A stretch of 64,000 nucleotides of DNA, from positions 62,001 to 126,000 of the forward strand of contig NZ_JAOWIF010000040.1 in assembly GCF_030332225.1 (NCBI RefSeq), given 5' to 3'. The notes below the pieces were generated by a model. The model saw nothing but the letters and a program-made list of their open reading frames with translations. It searched no databases and was not told where the DNA came from. The position numbers and the translations under genes were made by a program. This DNA comes from Citrobacter sp. Cu233 (lineage in GTDB: Bacteria > Pseudomonadota > Gammaproteobacteria > Enterobacterales > Enterobacteriaceae). Below are positions 19,014 to 28,909 of this stretch, piece after piece. The first letter of the stretch is position 1; each line of letters opens with the position of its first letter.

Positions 19014-19454
19014 CTAGTGAGCTAAATGACAGGGGTAATCCATCGCTTCGACTTCTTTTCCACTCAGGCGAGCGTATTGCCCCGTCAACCTCCAGAAAGC
19101 AGGCTGTGTTTCGGTATAGATTTCAGCCGCCAGAATCAGACGGCGGCGATCGACCTCATTCAGTTCCAGCAATGTCCACGGAATAAAGTAGCGATCGCTA
19201 TCGATCAGCGTAAACCACAAGGGGCATCCACAGCCGGAACAGAAGAAACGTTCTCCGCGCGTTGATGAGGGAAAGTGCGAAGGTTCTGCTGAATCAGGGG
19301 AAAGTAGTGGATGACCGCTGGCTTCCAGATACATGGCGATACCACCGGACCATTTCTGGCACAGCGTGCAGTGGCAGGCATAGACATCAAGCATTTCGAC
19401 GTTTACGGTAAAATGACTCTGTCCGCAAAGACAACGACCAGTGAACGTCTGCAC
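19014..19454 (-). CDS. GFA/CENP-V-family zinc protein
   Basis: A 146-residue protein with the glutathione-dependent formaldehyde-activating enzyme (GFA/CENP-V) fold. The zinc ligands are visible: CLCGQ at about residues 8-12, CHCTLCQKWSGG near 28-39 and CSGCGCPLWF near 80-89. Members bind glutathione or small electrophile adducts; few have proven functions. The stop codon is directly next to that of smvA (convergent). A second, divergent GFA gene occurs at 53627 in this window. The true substrate is unknown. Confidence 0.85.
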   Translation of the reverse strand: MQTFTGRCLCGQSHFTVNVEMLDVYACHCTLCQKWSGGIAMYLEASGHPLLSPDSAEPSHFPSSTRGERFFCSGCGCPLWFTLIDSDRYFIPWTLLELNEVDRRRLILAAEIYTETQPAFWRLTGQYARLSGKEVEAMDYPCHLAH

Positions 19455-19537
19455 GGCATACTCCTTATGACCGAGTCTACATCAAGAGAAAAAGCCAGCC
19501 CTGGATGGACTGGCTTTGTATTCAACTTACAACAAAA

Positions 19538-20617
19538 TTAGAACTGGTAGTTCAGACCAACTGCAACGATGTTGTCAGTGCTAACACGTGCGTCAGAAGT
19601 GAATTTGTTGTCGTCCAGCAGGTTGATTTTGTAATCAACGAAGGTAGACATGTTTTTGTTGAAGTAGTAGGTCGCACCCAGGTCGATGTATTCAACCAGA
19701 TCCTGGTCGCCGTAAACACCCAGATCTTTACCTTTGGATTTCAGGTAAGCGATGGACGGACGCAGACCGAAGTCGAACTGGTACTGAGCAACAGCTTCAA
19801 AGTTCTGAGCTTTGTTCGCGATACCGTCAACTTTACCGAACGTGGTCATGTTGCGGGTTTCAGAGTAGGTGGTTGCCAGGTAGATGTTGTTCGCATCATA
19901 TTTCAGGCCAGCAGCCCATACTTCTGCGTTTTTACCGGAAGCGTAGAATTCGTTGTTGCCATTACGCATCTGGTCATCAGTACGGTCAGATTTCGCATAG
20001 GTCGCACCGATGCCGAAACCTTCGTATTCATAAGTAGAAGACAGACCGAAACCGTCGCCGTTCGCTTCAACGTCGCTGCTGCGGTCGTTTTTGCCCTGAT
20101 ACTGAGCAGCAAAGTTCAGACCTTCAACCAGACCGAAGAAGTCAGTGTTACGGTAAGTTGCAACGCCGGTAGCACGCTGAGTCATGAAGACGTCAGTCTG
20201 GGTCCAGGTATCACCACCGAATTCTGGCAGGACGTCAGTCCATGCGCCGATGTCGTAGGCTACGCCGTAGTTACGACCGTAGTCGAAAGAACCGTATTCA
20301 GCGAATTTCAGGCCAGCGAATGCCAGACGGGTTTTGTCTGCTTCGGAACCTTGATCTTCAGAACGGTTGCCTTTGAATTCATATTCCCACTGGCCGAAAC
20401 CAACCAGTTGGTCGTTGATCTGAGTTTCGCCTTTGAAGCCCAGACGCGCGTAAGTTTTGTCACCATCACTGCTGGTATCGTCAGAGAAGTAATGCTGAGC
20501 GTGAACTTTACCGTACAGATCCAGTTTGTTACCGTCTTTGTTATAAATCTCAGCTGCGTTTACCGCACCTGCTGCCAACAGGGTAGTCACTGCCACTGCA
20601 ACTAATTTAAGTTTCAT
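19538..20617 (-). CDS. ompD: Outer-membrane general porin (OmpD/NmpC type)
   Basis: A 359-residue trimeric 16-strand porin precursor with a 21-residue signal peptide ending [10 protein letters not shown]. Seen: the mature N-terminus [17 protein letters not shown], the L3 constriction loop around [20 protein letters not shown] with acidic residues, the opposing arginine-rich barrel wall, and the C-terminal phenylalanine (GLNYQF) needed for BAM assembly. Codon use is strongly biased, as expected for an abundant protein. Position between smvA and yddG is that of Salmonella ompD; OmpN or OmpS homologues are alternatives. AAGGA lies 9 bases before ATG. Confidence 0.85.
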   Translation of the reverse strand: MKLKLVAVAVTTLLAAGAVNAAEIYNKDGNKLDLYGKVHAQHYFSDDTSSDGDKTYARLGFKGETQINDQLVGFGQWEYEFKGNRSEDQGSEADKTRLAFAGLKFAEYGSFDYGRNYGVAYDIGAWTDVLPEFGGDTWTQTDVFMTQRATGVATYRNTDFFGLVEGLNFAAQYQGKNDRSSDVEANGDGFGLSSTYEYEGFGIGATYAKSDRTDDQMRNGNNEFYASGKNAEVWAAGLKYDANNIYLATTYSETRNMTTFGKVDGIANKAQNFEAVAQYQFDFGLRPSIAYLKSKGKDLGVYGDQDLVEYIDLGATYYFNKNMSTFVDYKINLLDDNKFTSDARVSTDNIVAVGLNYQF

Positions 20618-21073
20618 TCTAAATAATCCTTATAATTTTTTCTTGGTGTGTTTCCTAAACCATTGCTAAACGAGGCCGTTCATCAATGACGAACTATTTT
20701 TAAATGACGATGTGGTATTAGTTCAATAATAAGTTTCATAATATTGCGGAATATTTGGATTTGTGTGATCCAGATCTACATAATACAGACGATTATATTA
20801 ATCTTAATATGTGACCTTTTGCTGGGGTATATTTTCGGCGGGGACTATTGTTCTGATTATGGTTTAGTAATCGTTAGTAACCTATGTAAAATATATACAA
20901 CCAGAGGGTTATAAGTAAACATATAATATTTTCGGTTGTTGATTAATTACCAGTTGCTTAACATTTAATTAAACAAATAAAAACATAAAACACAAGCGGA
21001 ATGTACAATTATTATCCGTTAACTGACCAGAGTGTAGCCGGGTTTATCTGTATGCAGAAACCCGGCATGATTT
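20618..21073. promoter_or_regulatory. AT-rich ompD-yddG gap holding the ompD promoter
   Basis: This 456-base gap is strongly AT-rich and has no credible ORF. It should contain the ompD promoter and 5' UTR (read leftwards). Near the yddG end, GCCGGGTTT and AAACCCGGC at about 21037-21066 form a 9-bp stem, a likely terminator or mRNA end for yddG although it lacks a clear T-run. No small RNA gene was recognised. Confidence 0.5.
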
Positions 21074-21955
21074 CTATGCCCGACGTGTTGCCAGCCAGCA
21101 CAGCAGCGAGCCAGCACAGACCATCAGTGCGCCTTGCCAGAACGAGAACGACAGTGGGGCGCTGAGCAATACGGCAGCCAGTGCAGAAGAAAGCACTGGA
21201 GTGAAATAAGACCCTACCGCCATGACAGTGACATTACCGTGCAAAATTCCGATATTCCATGCTGCATAGGCAAATCCTAGCGTTAATGCAGCCGTGAACA
21301 TCTTAATGGTCACCGGTGTGCTGAAAACCATTTCTGGTTGTGGTGTCATAAAATAGTAGACCCACAAACTTGTCGCTGTCAGTAAAACAAAAACGGTAAT
21401 ACCGTTAAACCCTTTCGCAAATTTATTAGTGACGGTGCAATACGTTGCCCAGATAAAAGCGCCCAAAAATGCGAGACAATAACTCAGCGGACTACTGGCA
21501 ATGTTGCTGATAATTTCACCTGGATTTAGACCGTTATCACCACCTAAAACCCAGCAGACTCCGGTCAATGCGAGAATTAATCCTGGAATTATCATCCAGT
21601 TTGTTTTTTGACCGTTAAATAATATAGCAAACAAAATCGTCAGACTTGGCCAGAGATAATTGACCATTCCTACTTCTATTGCCTGGTGTCGGGTAGCGGC
21701 ATAACCTAATGCCAAAGCCAGGCAAATTTCATAGCTGACAAAAAGCACACTACCGGCGATTAAATAACGAACAGGTATTTTTCTAATATTTGGGAATCCG
21801 ACGGTAAATATCAACAGCAGGCCGCTTAGCGAGAAGATCATCGCTGCGCCGCCCGCGGGCCCAAGACCTTCGCTTACCCCACGAATCAACCCCACCATTG
21901 TGCTCCACAGCACGATGGCGATGAGCCCGATTAACGTTGCTTTTTGTTTTGTCAT
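21074..21955 (-). CDS. yddG: Aromatic amino acid exporter YddG
   Basis: A 293-residue inner-membrane exporter of the drug/metabolite transporter superfamily with ten hydrophobic segments in two EamA repeats. E. coli and Salmonella YddG export phenylalanine, tyrosine, tryptophan and methyl viologen. Seen: N-terminal TKQKATLIGLIAIVLWSTMVGLIRGVSEGLGPAGGAAM and the second repeat starting near residue 150. It lies upstream of ompD on the same strand, as in Salmonella, and is divergent from fdnG. The 286-base gap carries the fdnG regulatory region. Confidence 0.93.
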   Translation of the reverse strand: MTKQKATLIGLIAIVLWSTMVGLIRGVSEGLGPAGGAAMIFSLSGLLLIFTVGFPNIRKIPVRYLIAGSVLFVSYEICLALALGYAATRHQAIEVGMVNYLWPSLTILFAILFNGQKTNWMIIPGLILALTGVCWVLGGDNGLNPGEIISNIASSPLSYCLAFLGAFIWATYCTVTNKFAKGFNGITVFVLLTATSLWVYYFMTPQPEMVFSTPVTIKMFTAALTLGFAYAAWNIGILHGNVTVMAVGSYFTPVLSSALAAVLLSAPLSFSFWQGALMVCAGSLLCWLATRRA

Positions 21956-22107
21956 GCTGTTTGTCTGTCCGTCGTCCTGGCAAAAATGAAGCTGAAATAT
22001 ATAGCACTTTTACGTCAGCACGGGCTAACTAATTAGCTTTTAGCTAACTCCTTGTGGGTACAAAGGTTACACAAACTGCACTATTTAGTAGCGGAACCGT
22101 TTCGTTA

Positions 22108-22121
22108 TTGATTTGACGCAA
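22108..22121 (+). promoter_or_regulatory. FNR-like site upstream of fdnG
   Basis: TTGAT-TTGA-CGCAA matches the FNR consensus TTGAT-N4-ATCAA at 8 of 10 positions and lies about 130 bases before fdnG. FdnGHI is known in E. coli to need FNR and nitrate-activated NarL. The -10 element could not be fixed with certainty. Confidence 0.45.
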
Positions 22122-22241
22122 AAAAAATATGGATATAGCTGTTAGTTTCGTCGCGAAGTTGTACATGTCATCTTTCAGACTGCCGCGCTGGCGCAAGGTG
22201 AAAGATTTCTTGTACGAACCCCTGTAAAAAAGAGGAAAGCA

Positions 22242-25200
22242 ATGGACGTCAGCCGCAGACAATTCTTTAAAATCTGCGCGGGCGGTATGGCGGGAACAAC
22301 AGTGGCCGCACTGGGTTTTGCACCCAAAATGGCACTGGCTCAAGCGCGAAACTACAAACTGTTACGCGCAAAAGAGATCCGAAACACCTGCACATACTGT
22401 TCCGTAGGTTGCGGGCTATTAATGTATAGCCTTGGTGATGGAGCAAAAAACGCCAAAGAGTCGATTTATCATATCGAAGGGGATCCGGATCATCCGGTGA
22501 GCCGTGGGGCACTTTGTCCTAAGGGCGCAGGATTACTGGATTACGTGCACAGCGAAAGCCGTTTACGCTACCCGGAATATCGCGCTCCCGGTTCCGATAA
22601 ATGGCAACGCATCAGTTGGGATGACGCTTTCTCCCGCATCGCAAAACTGATGAAAGCCGACCGTGACGCCAACTTTATTGAGAAAAATGAGCAGGGTGTT
22701 ACGGTAAACCGCTGGCTTTCAACCGGGATGCTGTGTGCATCTGCGGCGAGTAATGAAACCGGCATGCTGACGCAAAAATTCGTGCGCTCACTCGGCATGC
22801 TGGCGGTAGACAACCAGGCACGCGTCTGACACGGACCAACGGTAGCAAGTCTTGCTCCAACATTTGGTCGCGGTGCGATGACCAACCACTGGGTTGATAT
22901 CAAAAATGCTAACGTCGTGATGGTGATGGGCGGTAACGCCGCTGAAGCACATCCGGTGGGATTCCGCTGGGCGATGGAAGCTAAAAACAACAATGATGCC
23001 ACGCTGATTGTTGTCGATCCCCGTTTTACACGTACAGCCTCCGTCGCGGATATCTACGCGCCGATTCGCTCCGGTACGGACATTACGTTCCTGTCCGGCG
23101 TATTGCTGTATCTGATTGAAAACAACAAAATTAACGCTGAATACGTTAAGCACTACACCAACGCCAGCCTACTGGTGCGGGATGATTTTGCTTTTGAAGA
23201 TGGTCTGTTCAGTGGCTACGACGCGAAAAAGCGTCAGTACGATAAGTCGTCCTGGAACTACCAGTTCGATGAAAATGGCTACGCAAAACGCGATGAAACC
23301 TTAAGCCATCCACGTTGCGTGTGGAACCTGCTCAAACAGCACGTTTCCCGTTATACGCCGGATGTGGTGGAAAACATCTGCGGTACGCCAAAAGCCGACT
23401 TCCTGAAAGTGTGTGAAGTTCTGGCCTCAACCAGTGCGGCCGATCGAACCACGACTTTCCTGTACGCGCTGGGCTGGACACAGCATACCGTTGGGGCGCA
23501 GAACATCCGCACCATGGCGATGATCCAGTTGCTGCTCGGTAACATGGGGATGGCAGGTGGGGGTATAAACGCCTTACGCGGTCACTCCAACATTCAGGGG
23601 TTAACCGACTTAGGTCTGCTGTCTACCAGCCTGCCTGGCTATCTGACGCTACCGTCTGAGAAACAGACCGATCTGCAAACCTATCTGGCTGCCAATACGC
23701 CAAAAGCGGCGCTGGCCGATCAGGTGAACTACTGGGGCAACTACCCTAAGTTCTTCGTCAGTTTGATGAAGTCTTTCTACGGCAATGCGGCGCAGAAAGA
23801 AAACGACTGGGGCTTTGAATGGCTGCCGAAGTGGGATCAGTCCTACGACGTCATCAAATATTTCAACATGATGGATAGCGGGAAAGTCACCGGCTACATC
23901 TGTCAGGGCTTTAACCCGGTTGCGTCCTTCCCGGACAAAAACAAAGTGGTGCAATGCCTCAGCAAACTGAAGTATCTGGTGGTTATTGATCCGCTGGTCA
24001 CAGAAACGTCCACATTCTGGCAAAACCACGGCGAATCCAACGATGTTGATCCGGCGTCGATTCAGACTGAAGTTTTCCGTCTGCCATCCACCTGCTTTGC
24101 AGAAGAAGACGGCTCGATTGCTAACTCTGGCCGTTGGCTGCAGTGGCACTGGAAAGGTCAGGATGCACCAGGTGAAGCACGTAATGACGGCGAAATTCTG
24201 GCGGGTATTTACCATCGTCTGCGCGAAATGTATCGCACTGAAGGTGGTAAAGGCGTAGAGCCGGTGCTGAAAATGAGCTGGAACTACAAGCAACCGGATG
24301 AACCGCATTCCGAGGAAGTGGCCAAAGAGAACAACGGCTATGCGCTGGAAGATCTCTATGATGCCAATGGCGTGCTGGTGGCGAAAAAAGGTCAGTTACT
24401 CAACAGCTTTGCCCTCCTGCGTGATGACGGTACAACGTCATCTTCCTGCTGGATTTATACAGGTAGCTGGACCGAGCAGGGCAACCAGATGGCCAATCGC
24501 GATAACGCCGACCCATCAGGTCTTGGTAATACGCTGGGTTGGGCATGGGCATGGCCACTGAACCGTCGTGTACTGTACAACCGCGCGTCGGCAGATCCGC
24601 AGGGTAAACCGTGGGATCCGAAACGAATGTTGATCCAGTGGAACGGTACTAAGTGGACCGGTAACGATATCCCTGACTTCAACAACGCCGCACCGGGCAG
24701 TGGCACCAATCCGTTTATCATGCAGCCGGAAGGGCTGGGGCGTCTGTTTGCTATCGATAAGCTGGCGGAAGGGCCGTTCCCGGAACACTACGAGCCGATG
24801 GAAACGCCGCTGGGTACTAACCCGCTGCATCCGAACGTGATCTCCAACCCGGCAGCACGTCTGTACGAGGCGGATGCATTGCGTATGGGGACGAAGCAGG
24901 ACTTCCCATACGTCGGGACCACCTATCGTCTGACCGAACATTTCCACACCTGGACCAAACACGCATTGTTGAATGCGATTGCCCAGCCAGAGCAGTTTGT
25001 GGAAATCAGCGAAACGCTGGCGTCAGCAAAAGGTATCGGTAACGGCGATTACGTGAAAGTCAGCAGCAAACGTGGATTTATTCGTGCGGTTGCGGTGGTC
25101 ACCCGCCGTCTGCAAACCCTGAACGTCAACGGCCAGAAGGTCGAAACCGTAGGGATCCCGATCCACTGGGGCTTTGAAGGAGTCGCGCGTAAAGGCTTTA

Positions 25201-25289
25201 TCGCCAACACCCTGACGCCGAATGTCGGTGATGCAAACTCGCAAACGCCGGAATACAAAGCGTTTTTAGTTAACATCGAGAAGGCGTAA
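22242..25289 (+). CDS. fdnG: Formate dehydrogenase-N alpha subunit (selenoprotein)
   Basis: A 1015-residue catalytic subunit whose frame is interrupted only by the TGA at 22827-22829 (codon 196), which is read as selenocysteine in ARVUHGPT. It oxidises formate in the periplasm with a bis-MGD molybdenum cofactor. Seen: a twin-arginine signal SRRQFFK at residues 4-10, and one [4Fe-4S] cluster from CTYCSVGCG plus the later ALCPKGA cysteine. Total length equals E. coli FdnG. A hairpin with a GUCU apical loop follows the UGA. It opens the fdnGHI operon. With NarGHI or NarZYV it forms the formate:nitrate respiratory loop. Automatic callers would split this gene at the TGA. Confidence 0.98.
22827..22858 (+). 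promoter_or_regulatory. Selenocysteine codon and bacterial SECIS hairpin
   Basis: The in-frame TGA (22827-22829) is followed by GGTAGCAAGTCTTGCTCC at 22841-22858. AGCAA and TTGCT pair around a GTC loop, inside an outer GG/CC pair. The spacing and the GUCU loop resemble the SelB-binding hairpin of E. coli fdhF and fdnG. Confidence 0.9.
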
Positions 25290-25301
25290 GGGGGCGAATA
25301 T

Positions 25302-26186
25302 ATGTCTATGGAAACGCAGGACATCATCAAAAGGTCCGCAACAAACTCCATCACGCCGCCACCTCAGGCCCGTGATTACAAAGCCGAAGTCGCGAAACTG
25401 ATCGACGTTTCCACCTGCATAGGCTGCAAGGCCTGTCAGGTGGCCTGCTCAGAGTGGAACGATATCCGTGATGAAGTGGGGCATTGCGTCGGGGTGTATG
25501 ACAACCCCGCCGATCTCAGCGCCAAGTCCTGGACGGTGATGCGGTTTACCGAAACCGAACAGAACGGCAAGCTGGAATGGCTGATCCGTAAAGACGGCTG
25601 TATGCACTGTGAAGATCCGGGCTGCCTGAAGGCATGCCCGTCTGCCGGAGCAATCATCCAGTACGCCAACGGGATTGTTGATTTTCAGTCAGAGCATTGC
25701 ATTGGTTGCGGGTACTGTATTGCCGGGTGTCCATTTAATATTCCGCGCCTCAATAAAGAGGATAACCGCGTGTATAAATGTACGCTGTGTGTGGATCGCG
25801 TCAGCGTCGGGCAGGAACCTGCCTGCGTGAAAACCTGTCCGACCGGGGCGATACACTTTGGTACTAAGCAAGAGATGCTGGAAATGGCCGAGCAGCGCGT
25901 GGAGAAGCTGAAATCACGCGGCTACGAACATGCTGGTGTCTACAACCCGCAGGGTGTGGGCGGTACGCACGTCATGTACGTCCTGCATCACGCCAACCAG
26001 CCGGAGTTGTACCACGGTTTGCCGAAAGATCCGCAGATAGATACGTCTATCAATCTGTGGAAAGGGGCGCTGAAACCGCTGGCCGCCGCCGGATTTATCG
26101 CCACCTTCGCCGGGCTGATTTACCACTACATTGGTATTGGCCCGAACAAGGAAGTGGACGACGACGAGGAGGATCATCATGAGTAA
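25302..26186 (+). CDS. fdnH: Formate dehydrogenase-N beta subunit (iron-sulphur)
   Basis: A 294-residue membrane-anchored electron-transfer subunit. Four ferredoxin-type clusters are encoded by [14 protein letters not shown] near residue 39, [14 protein letters not shown] near 100, [12 protein letters not shown] near 133 and CTLCVDR with CVKTCP near 160-180. A single C-terminal helix ([21 protein letters not shown], about 257-277) anchors it on the periplasmic side. It moves electrons from FdnG to the haems of FdnI. It begins 12 bases after fdnG and overlaps fdnI by 8 bases. Confidence 0.97.
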   Translation: MSMETQDIIKRSATNSITPPPQARDYKAEVAKLIDVSTCIGCKACQVACSEWNDIRDEVGHCVGVYDNPADLSAKSWTVMRFTETEQNGKLEWLIRKDGCMHCEDPGCLKACPSAGAIIQYANGIVDFQSEHCIGCGYCIAGCPFNIPRLNKEDNRVYKCTLCVDRVSVGQEPACVKTCPTGAIHFGTKQEMLEMAEQRVEKLKSRGYEHAGVYNPQGVGGTHVMYVLHHANQPELYHGLPKDPQIDTSINLWKGALKPLAAAGFIATFAGLIYHYIGIGPNKEVDDDEEDHHE

Positions 26187-26835
26187 GTCGAAAATGATTG
26201 TGCGCACGAAATTTATCGACCGCGCCTGTCACTGGACGGTGGTGATCTGCTTCTTTCTGGTGTCGCTGTCGGGGATTTCGTTTTTCTTCCCGACGTTGCA
26301 ATGGCTGACGCAAACCTTCGGTACGCCGCAGATGGGGCGTATTTTGCACCCGTTCTTCGGTCTGCTGATCTTCGTTGCGCTGATGTTCATGTTTGTGCGC
26401 TTTGTGCACCACAACATCCCGGATAAGAAAGATATTCCGTGGCTGAAAAACATTGTGGAAGTGCTGAAGGGCAATGAACACAAGGTGGCGGATGTCGGTA
26501 AATACAACGCCGGACAGAAAATGATGTTCTGGTCGATCATGGGCATGATTTTTGTGCTGCTGGTGACCGGGGTGATTATCTGGCGTCCGTACTTTGCGCA
26601 GTTCTTCCCGATGCAGGTAGTGCGCTACAGCCTGCTGATCCACGCTGCAGCGGGCATTATTTTGATGCACGCTATCCTCATCCATATGTACATGGCATTT
26701 TGGGTGAAAGGATCGATTAAAGGCATGGTCGAAGGGAAGGTCAGCCGCCGCTGGGCGAAGAAGCACCATCCGCGCTGGTATCGCGAAGTTGAACGCGAAG
26801 AGGCGAAGAAAGAGAACGAGGAAGGGTTACAATAA
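26179..26835 (+). CDS. fdnI: Formate dehydrogenase-N gamma subunit (cytochrome b556)
   Basis: A 218-residue, four-helix membrane cytochrome with two b haems that reduces menaquinone. Seen: [19 protein letters not shown] at the first helix, histidines in [14 protein letters not shown] and in [19 protein letters not shown] as haem ligands, and a charged cytoplasmic tail. The open frame extends 48 bases upstream, but the ATG at 26179 (MSKSKMIVR) agrees with E. coli FdnI and follows GAGGA inside the end of fdnH. It is the last gene of the operon and is followed at once by a strong terminator. Confidence 0.96.
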   Translation: MSKSKMIVRTKFIDRACHWTVVICFFLVSLSGISFFFPTLQWLTQTFGTPQMGRILHPFFGLLIFVALMFMFVRFVHHNIPDKKDIPWLKNIVEVLKGNEHKVADVGKYNAGQKMMFWSIMGMIFVLLVTGVIIWRPYFAQFFPMQVVRYSLLIHAAAGIILMHAILIHMYMAFWVKGSIKGMVEGKVSRRWAKKHHPRWYREVEREEAKKENEEGLQ

Positions 26836-26855
26836 TCCATTAACGTTCTGCTGAT

Positions 26856-26889
26856 AAAAATGGCGCTACATCGGTAGCGCCATTTTTTT
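26856..26889 (+). terminator. Terminator of fdnGHI
   Basis: AAAAATGGCGCTAC and GTAGCGCCATTTTTTT form a long GC-rich stem with a 4-base loop and a run of seven Ts. It is a classical intrinsic terminator, and its A-rich left side could also serve the convergent ABC-F gene. Confidence 0.92.
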
Positions 26890-26954
26890 GCCCAAACGTC
26901 GTTCTGCGTCTAAAAAGAGTTGCCGAAAGACGCGAGCTTATCCGGCAATGCGGT

Positions 26955-28670
26955 TTACTCCAGTTGTGAATTCAGACGCTCAATCTCCTTACGCCATTGC
27001 GCCTGCAGTTGCGGTTTCTGATGCTTCGGTTTGCGTGCGAGGTCGTCGGCCAGCCGCTGCTCCAGCTCAAGAAGTTTCTCCAGGATCTCGTCACTATTGC
27101 GATGGAGATCAGAAGCAACCTGTATCACGGTTTTGGTCGCCGTTAACTCACTGGCGGTGTCCTGAATACGCGCATTGATCGCCTCCAGGTCATGCCATTC
27201 GCTAAGCTCACCCTCGTCGATAAACCAGAAGCGGTTACAGCTTTGGCTGATAAGCTGACGGTCGTGACTGACCAGCAGCACGCCGCCGCTGAAACTTTGT
27301 AGCGTCTGCGCCAGGGCTTCTTTACCCTCCATATCCAGATGGTTGGTTGGTTCATCGAGCATCAGCAGGCTATAACGCGCAAGCGTCAGCCCAACAAACA
27401 GTAGCCTCGAGCGCTCTCCACCACTTAAGGTGCTGACCCGTTGCGGATGGCGGACCCACGGGAAACCTGCGCTTATCAGCGCCATCTTGCGAACATCCGG
27501 CTGCGGAGCAAACGGTTCGAGCGCATCAAACAACGTGTCGTCATCTGCGAGCTGGTGTAGCGTCTGATCGTAATACCCCAGTGTGACGCGAGGGTGCAAC
27601 ACCAGTGATGTCGAGGCCATTTGCGACTGATATTGCTGCCAGATAAGCTTTAGCAGCGATGATTTCCCGCAGCCGTTACGCCCGACAATCGCCACGCGAT
27701 CGCCGCTTTTAATACGAATGCCCGCAATGGAAAACAACGTTGCTGCATCGGGTGCCGGAGAGACTGGCAGATTGGTCATTTCCAGCAGTCGATCGGCACG
27801 CAGGGCATCCCCCTGCAATGTTAGTGTCCACTGACTTCCTGCGGTCACTTCCGTCTGAACGTCTTTCAGCCGTAGCACCTGTTTTTCCATCTGCCTGGCT
27901 TTGCGGGACAAATCCTCGTTGTCGTAGACCCGTCCCCAGGTAGCCAGACGTTTGGCGCTGGCGGTGATGCGATCGATTTCCTTTTGCTCCGCTTTATAGC
28001 GCAGGGCGTCGCTGGCATCTCTGTCTACCAGCGCCTGGCGCGCCGCGCTACAGGGAAGATCAAAAGCGTGCAACGTGCGATCGCGCAGGATCCACGTTCC
28101 GTGCGTCACCGCATCCAGCAGCTGCGGGTCGTGAGAAACCACCACGAAGCTGCCAGACCAGTTCTGTAAGAACTGCTCCAGCCACAGCAATGTGGGCAAA
28201 TCCAGATGGTTTCCCGGCTCATCCAGCAGCAACAGGTCTGGATTGCGCATCAATGCACGGGCTAACAGTAGGCGCGTGTGCTGCCCGCCGCTCAGCGTCT
28301 GTGCAGTGAGGTGAAAATTCTCCGACGTAAAACCCATTTCGGCGAGCAACGCTTCAACCCGCCACTGCTGGCTGGCGCGTTCATACTCGGGAAGTTGGGC
28401 CAGTACCGCCTCCTGCAATGTAAGTGGCAGTATATTGTCCGGCAAGTGTTGCTCCACGCGGGCGAGGTGGCAGTGATTCGCCTGCGCAATGGTTCCACTG
28501 GTGGGGGGGATTGTGCCATCAAGCAGTTTTAACAGCGTGCTTTTTCCGCAGCCGTTGTAGCCGATAAGTCCGATGCGGTCGCCTTTTTTCAGCGTAAAGG
28601 TGAGATCGTCAAACAGCGTGCCGAATGCCGTATCAACGTGTAAGGATTGTGCGGTTAGTAATGTGCTCAT
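26955..28670 (-). CDS. ABC-F family ATPase (ribosome-associated type)
   Basis: A 571-residue protein with two ABC domains and no membrane segment, hence ABC-F and not a transporter. Domain 1: Walker A GYNGCGKST at 37-45, signature LSGGQHTRLL near 125, Walker B LLLLDEPGNHLD near 150. Domain 2: Walker A GRNGCGKSS near 340, signature LSGGERSRLL near 430, LMLDEPTNHLD near 455. Between them is a linker of roughly 100 residues, rich in Arg and Lys, which in this family reaches the ribosomal P/E site. A charged C-terminal coiled coil follows (about 505-571). Members are translation factors (EttA, Uup, YheS, YbiT) or antibiotic-resistance ribosome protectors. The gene sits where E. coli has adhP and is preceded by a leader ORF, which favours an inducible protective role. 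The specific function is not established. Confidence 0.85.
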   Translation of the reverse strand: MSTLLTAQSLHVDTAFGTLFDDLTFTLKKGDRIGLIGYNGCGKSTLLKLLDGTIPPTSGTIAQANHCHLARVEQHLPDNILPLTLQEAVLAQLPEYERASQQWRVEALLAEMGFTSENFHLTAQTLSGGQHTRLLLARALMRNPDLLLLDEPGNHLDLPTLLWLEQFLQNWSGSFVVVSHDPQLLDAVTHGTWILRDRTLHAFDLPCSAARQALVDRDASDALRYKAEQKEIDRITASAKRLATWGRVYDNEDLSRKARQMEKQVLRLKDVQTEVTAGSQWTLTLQGDALRADRLLEMTNLPVSPAPDAATLFSIAGIRIKSGDRVAIVGRNGCGKSSLLKLIWQQYQSQMASTSLVLHPRVTLGYYDQTLHQLADDDTLFDALEPFAPQPDVRKMALISAGFPWVRHPQRVSTLSGGERSRLLFVGLTLARYSLLMLDEPTNHLDMEGKEALAQTLQSFSGGVLLVSHDRQLISQSCNRFWFIDEGELSEWHDLEAINARIQDTASELTATKTVIQVASDLHRNSDEILEKLLELEQRLADDLARKPKHQKPQLQAQWRKEIERLNSQLE

Positions 28671-28769
28671 TGTTGCTTACTCAAGAGTTACAGGCGCAAA
28701 AACGCCTCGTCAAACATCGCTGACGATAACCCGGTAAGCCCGAGAGAAGGGGATTTAGAAGTTAGCTTC

Positions 28770-28814
28770 GCTCAAGCAGAAGTTATCGCAGCACGATACC
28801 GATAACGCTTGAGC
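28770..28814 (-). promoter_or_regulatory. Candidate attenuator hairpin spanning the leader stop codon
   Basis: On the minus strand GCTCAAGC-GTTATCG (inside the leader ORF) pairs with CGATAAC and GCTTGAGC just downstream. This gives 15 base pairs with a 4-base bulge and an 11-base loop. The leader stop codon (28783-28785) is inside the 3' arm, so a ribosome finishing or stalling in the leader would open or prevent the hairpin. CTCAAG of the 5' arm can also pair with CTTGAG at 28680-28685, next to the ABC-F start codon, which offers an alternative structure. Confidence 0.55.
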
Positions 28815-28866
28815 ACAGGCGATCGCCAAAAGCATGTGAAACGATGAAACGTTCACAGTACAGCAT
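28783..28866 (-). CDS. Putative 27-residue leader peptide of the ABC-F gene
   Basis: A small ORF beginning MLYCERF and ending GIVLR. It is too short to be called by most annotation pipelines. AAGGAGG is placed ideally, 6 bases before the ATG, a far stronger ribosome-binding site than that of the ABC-F gene itself, which has only a weak GAGTAA region. The ORF stops 112 bases before the ABC-F start and its 3' end forms one arm of a strong hairpin. No signal peptide or known domain is present. A regulatory role by ribosome stalling is inferred from layout. It could alternatively be a genuine small protein or chance. Confidence 0.6.
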   Translation of the reverse strand: MLYCERFIVSHAFGDRLCSSVIGIVLR

Positions 28867-28909
28867 AAGTATCCTCCTTATATTTTTCCGAATGTTAATC
28901 GATGGTGAA

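Noticed and set aside
19505..20605. A 366-codon open frame on the plus strand opposite ompD
   Set aside because: It is the antisense of a highly biased porin gene; its valine- and phenylalanine-rich content is a mirror of ompD codon choice, and no ribosome-binding site or family resemblance is seen.
22242..22829. fdnG as a truncated gene or pseudogene
   Set aside because: The TGA is at the selenocysteine position, with a SECIS hairpin after it and a conserved frame to the end.
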